From an uncultured Bacillota bacterium (GTDB lineage: Bacteria > Bacillota > Clostridia > Christensenellales > UBA1242), in assembly GCA_947090235.1 (NCBI GenBank), contig CAMUNJ010000061.1, forward strand, positions 1-5,285: DNA of 5,285 nt, written 5' to 3'. The translations under genes were made by a program, and so were the position numbers. The notes beneath the pieces were generated by a model. The model worked only from the letters and a program-made list of their open reading frames with translations, was not told where the DNA came from and searched no databases. Positions 1-4,777 of the stretch are shown here, in pieces (the stretch's first letter is position 1; each line of letters begins with the position of its first letter).

Positions 1-65
1 AAAAATATCGTTTCTTCTCATTTGGTGATGCATGCTTTTTCTGGGGAAACACCGAAAGTTTTTAA
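1..65 (+). CDS. queA: QueA, S-adenosylmethionine:tRNA ribosyltransferase-isomerase (3' end only)
   Basis: Only the C-terminal 20 residues are present; the reading frame enters at base 3 and stops at TAA 63-65. The tail reads KYRFFSFGDACFFWGNTESF. The YRFFSFGDA core is the conserved end of QueA, which normally continues as AM(L/F)I. QueA transfers and isomerises the ribosyl part of SAM onto preQ1-modified tRNA to give epoxyqueuosine, the step directly after Tgt. The downstream tgt gene supports the call, because queA-tgt is a common gene order. The residues after GDA are atypical (CFFWGNTESF), so the extreme C-terminus is divergent or slightly extended. Another frame is open from base 1 to TAA 112-114, but its product resembles nothing I recognise. 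The rest of queA lies before the window. Confidence 0.85.
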   Translation, partial: KYRFFSFGDACFFWGNTESF

Positions 66-123
66 AGGTTGCAAAATCAAAAACCATCTTTTCAATTGTT
101 TCGATTTTAATTAAAAACACAAC

Positions 124-152
124 ATCTTGTGACTGTTATGTGCATACAAGAT
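124..152. repeat. Weak inverted repeat in the queA-tgt gap
   Basis: ATCTTGT (124-130) and ACAAGAT (146-152) form a 7-bp stem with a 15-nt loop. No T-tract follows directly, although a run of five T lies at 164-168 after a second 4-bp dyad (ACTA/TAGT, 153-164). It could be a weak 3' end for the queA transcript or a chance pairing in AT-rich DNA. No convincing promoter was found in 66-314, so tgt may rely on read-through from queA. Confidence 0.3.
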
Positions 153-184
153 ACTAAATATAGTTTTTAAAAAACAAATAAATT

Positions 185-253
185 TTTAACGCTTTGCAAA
201 ATTTACAAACAAGCAAAACAATAATTCAAACAGTAAATTTAAAAAGCGTTAAA
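185..253. repeat. Long two-part inverted repeat upstream of tgt
   Basis: An 11-bp perfect arm pair (TTTAACGCTTT 185-195 with AAAGCGTTAAA 243-253) encloses an 8-bp pair (AAATTTAC 199-206 with GTAAATTT 233-240), separated by a small asymmetric internal loop; the apical loop is 207-232. The 10-mer AAATAAATTT occurs on both flanks (176-185 and 251-260), overlapping the outer arms by one and three bases. The structure could be an RNA leader element or the remnant of a tiny MITE-like insertion. It has no U-tract, so it is not a standard terminator. Confidence 0.5.
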
Positions 254-258
254 TAAAT

Positions 259-291
259 TTCTTTTGCTTCTTTTCTTAAAAAGAAAAGAAG
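259..291. repeat. Hairpin repeat, copy A (before tgt)
   Basis: TTCTTTTG (259-266) precedes a perfect 11-bp stem: CTTCTTTTCTT (267-277) with AAGAAAAGAAG (281-291), loop AAA. The same sequence with small changes recurs at 4710-4744. This copy ends 12 nt before the tgt Shine-Dalgarno site (AAGGA 304-308), so in the mRNA it would stand immediately ahead of the ribosome landing site. No T-tract follows on either strand, which argues against an intrinsic terminator. Confidence 0.65.
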
Positions 292-314
292 AGAGAAAAT
301 AAAAAGGAATTATT

Positions 315-1454
315 ATGTCAAACTTTTCTTATGAAATTATAAAAGAATGTCCACACACTGGGGCTAGAGCGGGGATTTTACATACTCCACATGGAGATAT
401 TGAAACTCCTATTTTTATGCCTGTTGGAACACAGGCAACTGTTAAAGGTTTAAGACCTGAAGATTTACACGAAATGGGCGCGCAAATTATATTATCAAAC
501 ACATATCATTTATTTTTGCGTCCTGGTGAAGATATAGTTAAAAAAGCAGGCGGTCTTCACAAATTTATGAACTGGAACAAACCAATTCTCACTGATTCTG
601 GCGGTTTTCAGGTGTTTTCGCTATCTGATTTACGCAAAGTGACTGATGACGGCGTTGAATTTCGCTCACACTTGTCTGGCGAAAAGTTTTTTATTACACC
701 AGAAAAAGATATGCAAATTCAAAATGACTTAGGTGCTGATATTATTATGGCTTTTGACCAATGCACTGACGCTAAAGAAGAAGGTGGTGCAACTTACGCT
801 GAAGCGGTAGAAGCAAGAAGAAAAACTAAAATATGGTTAGAGCGATGTTATAAAGCTCAAAAAAATCCTAATCAAATGCTTTTCCCAATAGTTCAAGGCA
901 ATGTTTTTAAAGATTTGCGTGCAAAATGCGTTGAAGATTGTTTACCTTATGCAAAATGTGGTATAGCAATTGGAGGACTTTCTGTAGGCGAAGAAAAAAG
1001 TGTTATGTATGACATCCTCGACTTTTTAAATCCATTACTTCCAAAAGATCAACCTCGATATTTAATGGGGGTTGGCTCTCCTGATTGCCTTGTTGAAGGA
1101 TATGCAAGAGGGGTTGATATGATGGATTGTGTGCTTCCAACTAGAATCGCAAGAAACGGAACTGCATTTACTAAGAAGGGAAAACTTATTGTTAAAAATG
1201 CTTCATTCAAAGAAGACTTTAGACCACTTGAGGAAGATTGTGATTGTTATGCTTGTAAGCATTATACTCGATCTTATATTCGTCATCTTATTAACGCAGA
1301 CGAAATGCTTGGTGCAGAACTTTTGTCTATTCATAATCTACATTTCCTTTTGAAACTTGCACATGATTGTCGAGAAGCCATTTTACACGACAATTTCAAA
1401 GAGTTTCACGACGAATTTATGGCAAATTACGATTTAAGCAAGTCTAGGTTTTAA
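315..1454 (+). CDS. tgt: Queuine/preQ1 tRNA-guanine transglycosylase
   Basis: Tgt exchanges guanine at position 34 of tRNAs with GUN anticodons (Asp, Asn, His, Tyr) for preQ1, a step of queuosine synthesis in the cytosol. The 379-residue protein has the usual bacterial length and all key residues. D94 in TDSGGFQV is the general acid/base. D148 (FDQC), Q194 (VQG) and G220-G221 bind the base. D271 in MDCVLPTR is the nucleophile. The zinc site is C309-x-C311-x2-C314 with H340, the same spacing as in the Zymomonas enzyme. The start ATG has AAGGA at 304-308, six bases upstream. It follows queA after about 250 bases of repeat-rich DNA without a clear promoter, and no terminator separates it from the next gene 42 bases downstream, so the two are probably co-transcribed. 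Identity is near certain. Confidence 0.98.
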   Translation: MSNFSYEIIKECPHTGARAGILHTPHGDIETPIFMPVGTQATVKGLRPEDLHEMGAQIILSNTYHLFLRPGEDIVKKAGGLHKFMNWNKPILTDSGGFQVFSLSDLRKVTDDGVEFRSHLSGEKFFITPEKDMQIQNDLGADIIMAFDQCTDAKEEGGATYAEAVEARRKTKIWLERCYKAQKNPNQMLFPIVQGNVFKDLRAKCVEDCLPYAKCGIAIGGLSVGEEKSVMYDILDFLNPLLPKDQPRYLMGVGSPDCLVEGYARGVDMMDCVLPTRIARNGTAFTKKGKLIVKNASFKEDFRPLEEDCDCYACKHYTRSYIRHLINADEMLGAELLSIHNLHFLLKLAHDCREAILHDNFKEFHDEFMANYDLSKSRF

Positions 1455-1496
1455 ATTGTTAATTTAATAAACAAAAGAAAAAAATAGGAGAACAAT

Positions 1497-2063
1497 ATGA
1501 AAAAAATTTTGATTGATATTGATGAAGTTATTTGTGATAATGTTTATATCAAATGCATAAATCGACTTCTTGGGACAAACAAAAAACCTGAAGAATGTAA
1601 TGAATATCATGCTGAAGATAATTTTGACATTTCTCAAGAAAAAATTAGAGAATATCATATGCAACTTGGAAAGGAAAATCCATATAAATATGCTGTTATT
1701 TTTAAAGATTGCAAGGATGTTATTGAACAATTAAATAGCAAATATGAAGTCTATATTTGCTCTGCTGTTGTACTAAAAGAGAATATTATGGCAAGTAGAG
1801 ATTATTATAAATACAAATTTAATTTTTTAATAGAAAATTTTCCTTTTCTTGACCCCAATAAATTTATTTTCACAACCAATAAGACCATAATTCAAGCAGA
1901 AATTATAATTGATGATAAACCATCAAATTTAATTAATTCTATTACAAAAACTAAATATATTTATACTGCACAACATAATAAAAATTTAACTGATAAAGAA
2001 CTAAAAAAGTTTGGAATAAAAAGAGTTAATAGTTGGAAAGAAATTAAAGATATTTTATTATAG
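1497..2063 (+). CDS. HAD-superfamily 5'(3')-deoxyribonucleotidase-like phosphatase
   Basis: This 188-residue protein looks like the 5' nucleotidase, deoxy (Pyrimidine) family (NT5C, Pfam PF06941). Such enzymes remove phosphate from deoxynucleoside monophosphates in the cytosol through an aspartyl-phosphate. HAD motif I is DIDEVICD at residues 7-14, with nucleophile D7 and acid/base D9. Motif II is probably S89 in YICSAV, motif III K129 in TNKT, and motif IV the D139-D140 pair in IIIDDKPSNL. The stretch FPFLDPNKFIF before motif III is also typical. An AGGAG Shine-Dalgarno site (1486-1490) lies six bases before the ATG. No promoter or terminator is seen in the 42 bases after tgt, which suggests a shared transcript. 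Its DNA is visibly more AT-rich than tgt or rny, which may mean weaker constraint or acquisition. The fold is fairly sure; the substrate is inferred from family resemblance. Confidence 0.8.
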   Translation: MKKILIDIDEVICDNVYIKCINRLLGTNKKPEECNEYHAEDNFDISQEKIREYHMQLGKENPYKYAVIFKDCKDVIEQLNSKYEVYICSAVVLKENIMASRDYYKYKFNFLIENFPFLDPNKFIFTTNKTIIQAEIIIDDKPSNLINSITKTKYIYTAQHNKNLTDKELKKFGIKRVNSWKEIKDILL

Positions 2064-2066
2064 ATA

Positions 2067-2095
2067 TTGATAAGTTTGTAAATATAATTTATAAT
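2067..2095 (+). promoter_or_regulatory. Sigma-A-type promoter of the 73-codon gene
   Basis: TTGATA (2067-2072, five of six matches to TTGACA) and a perfect TATAAT (2090-2095) are separated by 17 bases. Transcription would begin near 2102, giving a leader of about 15 nt that contains the strong AAAGGAG site. The -35 box begins three bases after the stop of the preceding gene. A second TATAAT (2083-2088) is too close to this -35 box. Prediction from sequence only; AT-rich gaps produce chance matches, but box quality and spacing are both good. Confidence 0.65.
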
Positions 2096-2116
2096 TAAAT
2101 TAATAAAGGAGTTATT

Positions 2117-2338
2117 ATGAAAGATAAAATTACTTTAGATAAGTCTACAATTTTAGATATAGTCAAAAATTTTGAGGGAGCATATGATTTTCTTCCAGAC
2201 GATTTAAAAAATGATAACGAAATTAGAGATGCTTTGATTGAATCTTTAAAAACAAAATGTTCTAAATTTCACAAAATTTGTAACAAAATTCTAAATGAAC
2301 ATTCTTCAAGCAACTGCGAAGTTAACACTGAAACTTGA
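2117..2338 (+). CDS. Small acidic/lysine-rich hypothetical protein, 73 residues
   Basis: Not recognised with certainty. The start is well supported by AAAGGAG (2105-2111), five bases before ATG. The protein is hydrophilic and probably mostly helical, with no signal peptide or membrane segment. Residues 21-46 (GAYDFLPDDLKNDNEIRDALIESLKT) resemble in pattern one DUF4116-type unit (two short helices, with 'LKND.E' in the turn); this is a weak visual match. Three cysteines (C48, C55, C67) lie in the C-terminal third without a standard metal-site spacing. The stop TGA is followed in frame by three TAA codons. With its own promoter and terminator, it appears to be transcribed alone between the nucleotidase gene and rny. 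The strong initiation signals argue that it is a real gene despite its size. Confidence 0.75.
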   Translation: MKDKITLDKSTILDIVKNFEGAYDFLPDDLKNDNEIRDALIESLKTKCSKFHKICNKILNEHSSSNCEVNTET

Positions 2339-2352
2339 TAATAATAAATTGG

Positions 2353-2374
2353 AGTGGCTATAGCCACTTTTTTT
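2353..2374 (+). terminator. Intrinsic terminator after the 73-codon gene
   Basis: The perfect palindrome AGTGGCTATAGCCACT (2353-2368) folds into a GC-containing 6-bp stem (AGTGGC/GCCACT) with loop TATA and runs straight into seven T (2368-2374). It lies 14 bases after the TGA stop. This is a textbook Rho-independent terminator and separates the upstream transcript from the rny promoter. Confidence 0.92.
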
Positions 2375-2393
2375 ATTATATTTATAAATTTGT

Positions 2394-2423
2394 TTGACTT
2401 AAAATTAACCATTGGTGTATAAT
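2394..2423 (+). promoter_or_regulatory. Sigma-A-type promoter of rny
   Basis: TTGACT (2394-2399, five of six) and perfect TATAAT (2418-2423) with an 18-base spacer. It lies just after an intrinsic terminator and before a gene with a good Shine-Dalgarno site, exactly where a promoter is needed. The expected start point is about 2430-2431, which coincides with the first base of the hairpin at 2431-2477. Confidence 0.8.
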
Positions 2424-2430
2424 TAGGTAG

Positions 2431-2477
2431 ATGAAAATTGAGTTTAAATATATTTATCAAATTTAAACAATTTTCAT
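2431..2477 (+). promoter_or_regulatory. 5'-terminal mRNA hairpin in the rny leader
   Basis: ATGAAAATT (2431-2439) pairs with AATTTTCAT (2469-2477), and GTTTAAAT (2442-2449) with ATTTAAAC (2461-2468). This gives 17 base pairs with one 2-nt bulge (GA, 2440-2441) and an 11-nt loop. It would begin at or within a base or two of the predicted +1. It leaves the ribosome site AAGGGG (2485-2490) single-stranded. Such 5'-end stems are known to shield bacterial mRNAs from 5'-end-dependent decay; a role in feedback control of rny is inference. Confidence 0.65.
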
Positions 2478-2496
2478 ACATTAAAAGGGGAAAGTT

Positions 2497-4086
2497 ATGA
2501 GCAGTTTAAGCATTCTTTGCTCTGCTGCTGTGACCGCCGGAATTGTTAGTGGAGTTATCGCACTCATCGTTGGAGTGGGATTTGGTATACTTTTATACAA
2601 ACTTGTTGCCACAAAAAAAATCGGTAAATCTAAGACAAATGCTGTCAAAATTATCGAAGAGGCGTATGCAGAGGCAAAGACTATTAAAAAAGAAGCTATT
2701 TTAGAAGCTAAAGAGGAATCTCAAAAAATTAAAGATGAGGCTACCGAAGAAGCTAAAAATAGACGAAACGAAATTCAAAAGTCTGAGGAGCGTCTTGAAC
2801 AACGCGAAGAATACATCACTAAAAAAGAGATGGCTCTTGACACTAAACAAGAACAAATTGACAACGAAAAAAACAAGATTGATGCTGAGCGTCAAAAAAT
2901 TGCAGTCGCAATTGAAGAGCAGGCAAAAATCAAAGAAAACATGCTTACTGAACTTGAAAAAATTTCAGGCTTAAGCAAGAATGATGCTAAGAATATTTTA
3001 ATTGAAAACATCACAGAAGATGCAAAAAAAGATGCTGGTATTTTAGTTAAAAAGATTGAGGATGAGGCAAGAGAAAATGCAGAAAAGTTTGCACAAGAAA
3101 TTGTTGCAGGTGCTATTCAAAAATGTGCAACCGACCTTTCAAGCGAAATGACAGTAACAACAGTGCCACTTCCTAATGATGAAATGAAAGGTAGAATTAT
3201 TGGAAGAGAGGGGCGTAATATTCGCTCTATTGAAAGTGTTACTGGTGTTGAACTTATCATTGATGATACACCTGAAGCAATTACTATTTCTAGTTTTGAT
3301 CCTATTAGAAGAGAGATAGCAAGATTATCTCTTGAGAAACTTATTGTTGATGGCCGTATTCATCCAACTCGAGTTGAAGAAGTAGTTGATAAAGCCACAA
3401 TGGAAGTTGAAAAAACTATCAAGCAAGCAGGCGAAAATGCTTGCGAAGAGGTTGGAATTTTCAATCTTCATCCTGAACTTGTTAAAGTTCTTGGAAGACT
3501 TAAATATAGAACAAGTTATGGTCAAAATTGCTTACGCCATTCTATTGAAACCGCTCTACTTGCTGGCATGATTGCTAGTGAACTTGGTGCAAATGCAACC
3601 ATAGCAAAACGCGGTGGGTTACTTCATGATATAGGTAAAGCACTTGACCACGAAATCGAGGGAACACATGTTACTATCGGTGTTGACCTTGCCAAAAAAT
3701 ACAAAGAAAATGAAGAGGTTATTCATTGTATTGAAGCTCACCATATGAATGTTCCATTCCATAGTATTGAGGCTATCATTGTTCAAGTGGCAGATGCAAT
3801 TTCATCATCTAGACCTGGAGCAAGACGCGAAAGTTTTGAAAATTATATCAAACGCTTACAACAACTTGAAGAGATTTCAAACTCATTCAAAGGTGTTGAA
3901 AAATCTTATGCTATTCAAGCAGGCCGTGAAGTACGCATTATTGTTAAACCTGAAGAAATTAATGATAACGATGCAATGTTCCTAGCCAAAGATATTGCTA
4001 AGCGTATTGAAAATGAAATGCAATATCCAGGACAAATTAAAGTAAATGTAATTCGCGAATATCGTGCAAGTGAAATTGCCAAATAG
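2497..4086 (+). CDS. rny: Ribonuclease Y, membrane-anchored endoribonuclease
   Basis: RNase Y makes the initiating endonucleolytic cuts in bulk mRNA decay and processing in Bacillota, acting at the inner face of the membrane. The 529 residues match the family's usual size of about 520. Domains in order: one N-terminal membrane segment (about 14-34), a long charged coiled coil (about 50-200, rich in E, K, A and Q), a KH RNA-binding domain with the motif GRIIGREGRNIR at 232-243, and the metal-dependent HD domain with H348, the H377-D378 pair in LLHDIGK, and H391, H410, H415-H416 and D433. The C-terminal EYRASEIAK is family-typical. AAGGGG (2485-2490) lies six bases before the ATG. It has its own promoter and a structured leader, and no terminator follows it before the hydrolase gene, so the two probably form an operon. 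Identity is near certain. Confidence 0.98.
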   Translation: MSSLSILCSAAVTAGIVSGVIALIVGVGFGILLYKLVATKKIGKSKTNAVKIIEEAYAEAKTIKKEAILEAKEESQKIKDEATEEAKNRRNEIQKSEERLEQREEYITKKEMALDTKQEQIDNEKNKIDAERQKIAVAIEEQAKIKENMLTELEKISGLSKNDAKNILIENITEDAKKDAGILVKKIEDEARENAEKFAQEIVAGAIQKCATDLSSEMTVTTVPLPNDEMKGRIIGREGRNIRSIESVTGVELIIDDTPEAITISSFDPIRREIARLSLEKLIVDGRIHPTRVEEVVDKATMEVEKTIKQAGENACEEVGIFNLHPELVKVLGRLKYRTSYGQNCLRHSIETALLAGMIASELGANATIAKRGGLLHDIGKALDHEIEGTHVTIGVDLAKKYKENEEVIHCIEAHHMNVPFHSIEAIIVQVADAISSSRPGARRESFENYIKRLQQLEEISNSFKGVEKSYAIQAGREVRIIVKPEEINDNDAMFLAKDIAKRIENEMQYPGQIKVNVIREYRASEIAK

Positions 4087-4099
4087 CAATTCAAATTGC
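4074..4099 (+). repeat. Alternating AATTGC/GCAATT pairings at the rny stop codon
   Basis: AATTGC (4074-4079), GCAATT (4086-4091) and AATTGC (4094-4099) give two mutually exclusive 6-bp stems that share the middle arm. The first spans the rny TAG stop; the second lies just before the GGAGG site of the next gene. Both stems are short and AT-rich, and there is no T-tract, so this is not a terminator. It may be chance. Confidence 0.3.
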
Positions 4100-4105
4100 A
4101 TTTCT

Positions 4106-4110
4106 GGAGG
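4106..4110 (+). promoter_or_regulatory. Ribosome binding site fixing the GTG start of the hydrolase
   Basis: GGAGG lies four bases before GTG 4115. The in-frame ATG at 4064 has no comparable site, overlaps the rny 3' end, and would add 17 residues not expected in this family. The protein family normally begins with a few residues and then the strand reaching the HG motif, as the GTG start gives. Confidence 0.85.
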
Positions 4111-4114
4111 TAAA

Positions 4115-4663
4115 GTGAAAAACTATTTTATAATCCATGGAAGTTTTGGATCTTCTCAAGAAAACTGGTTTCCTTGGCTAGAAAATCAAATTAAGCGGGA
4201 GGGGGATCAATGCATTAATCTAGATTTCCCAATAGGCGAAGACAAACAAAATTATAAAAACTGGGAAATGGTGCTAAATTCTGTTAAAAGATTTATTAAT
4301 AAAGATAGTGTTTTCTTCTGTCATTCAATTGCTTGCATATTTTTAGTAAAATATTGCATAAAGAATAATATTAAAATCGGAAAAGCAATTTTTGTTTCTG
4401 GATATAATCATTATCTCGGCTTAGATGAAAATTTTGATGATGTAAATTGTACGATGTATACAACAAGAATCAAAGAATTTAGAAATCTTTGCAAAGAAAG
4501 GATTTGCTACTTTGCAAAAAATGATCCATATATAAAGTTTGATAAACTACAAGAATTTGCAAATTTAATAGATGCAAAATCTATAATAAGCGAAAATGCA
4601 GGACACTTTAACCACGCTGCTGGATATACTCAATTCAATGAGTTATTAGAATATATAAAATAA
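4115..4663 (+). CDS. Small alpha/beta serine hydrolase, RBBP9/YdeN type
   Basis: A compact 182-residue alpha/beta hydrolase of the type grouped as Ser_hydrolase (Pfam PF06821: human RBBP9, B. subtilis YdeN). Physiological substrates in bacteria are mostly unknown, so only a general esterase/serine hydrolase role can be stated; it lacks a signal peptide and should be cytosolic. Counting from GTG: MKNYFIIHGSFGSS carries the oxyanion-loop HG (8-9), NWFPWL follows as is typical, S71 in FCHSIA is the nucleophile, D137 in KNDPYI the acid and H164 in AGHFN the base. The nucleophile elbow reads C-H-S-I-A rather than the usual G-H-S-L-G; variation here is tolerated in the family. It starts 28 bases after rny with no terminator between, so it is probably translated from the rny transcript. 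Confidence 0.85.
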   Translation: MKNYFIIHGSFGSSQENWFPWLENQIKREGDQCINLDFPIGEDKQNYKNWEMVLNSVKRFINKDSVFFCHSIACIFLVKYCIKNNIKIGKAIFVSGYNHYLGLDENFDDVNCTMYTTRIKEFRNLCKERICYFAKNDPYIKFDKLQEFANLIDAKSIISENAGHFNHAAGYTQFNELLEYIK

Positions 4664-4668
4664 AAACT

Positions 4669-4712
4669 AAGCGAGTTTAATTTTTTAAAAAATTAAACTC
4701 GCTTTATTGTTC
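4669..4712. terminator. Perfect 36-nt palindrome, likely terminator of the rny-hydrolase unit
   Basis: Arms 4669-4686 and 4687-4704 are exact reverse complements (AAGCGAGTTTAATTTTTT and its partner). In RNA this gives a long stem with a GC-containing base and an A/U-rich tip. It starts six bases after the hydrolase stop. The sequence after it is T-rich but interrupted (TATTGTTC), so termination may be less sharp than at 2353-2374. On the other strand the hairpin is followed by AGTTTTTATTTTA, so it could also work from that side. Confidence 0.75.
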
Positions 4713-4744
4713 TTTTGCTTACTATTCTTGATAAGAAAAGTAAG
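4710..4744. repeat. Hairpin repeat, copy B (before the exporter gene)
   Basis: TTCTTTTG (4710-4717) precedes CTTACTATTCTT (4718-4729) and AAGAAAAGTAAG (4733-4744), loop GAT: eleven pairs and one A-A mismatch (4724/4738). It repeats copy A at 259-291. Relative to A, each arm has one extra base (A4721 and T4741), and these two pair with each other. The -35 box TTGATA (4728-4733) of the next gene lies inside the dyad, so it could also act as an operator. Confidence 0.65.
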
Positions 4745-4757
4745 AATAAAATAAAAT
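4728..4757 (+). promoter_or_regulatory. Promoter of the exporter gene
   Basis: TTGATA (4728-4733) and TAAAAT (4752-4757), each five of six matches, with an 18-base spacer. The start would be near 4764, only about 14 nt before the ATG at 4778. The -35 box overlaps the dyad of hairpin copy B. Confidence 0.5.
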
Positions 4758-4777
4758 CTTGTCGAATAATATATAAC

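Noticed and set aside
1..114. Alternative reading of the left edge: an open frame from base 1 to TAA 112-114
   Set aside because: Its product is unrecognisable, while the frame entering at base 3 gives the characteristic QueA ending YRFFSFGDA directly before tgt.
66..314. preQ1 riboswitch ahead of tgt
   Set aside because: No compact H-type pseudoknot pattern (short GC-containing stem plus A-rich tail ending near the ribosome site) could be found; the stems here are long AT-rich hairpins.
1451..1467. TTAAATT/AATTTAA stem at the tgt stop codon as a terminator
   Set aside because: The stem is all A/T, and an A-rich stretch instead of a T-tract follows.
1464..1730. Minus-strand open frame of 88 codons
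   Set aside because: It overlaps the nucleotidase-like gene with clear HAD motifs and is rich in F, I and N, as expected of antisense AT-rich DNA.
2336..2347. TGA followed by three TAA as a hint of a recoded TGA
   Set aside because: Tryptophan is TGG in the genes here and no frame has an internal TGA, so the standard code fits; the extra TAA codons can arise easily in AT-rich DNA.
4064..4114. ATG at 4064 as the hydrolase start
   Set aside because: It lies inside rny, lacks a ribosome site, and adds residues foreign to the family; GTG 4115 has GGAGG upstream.
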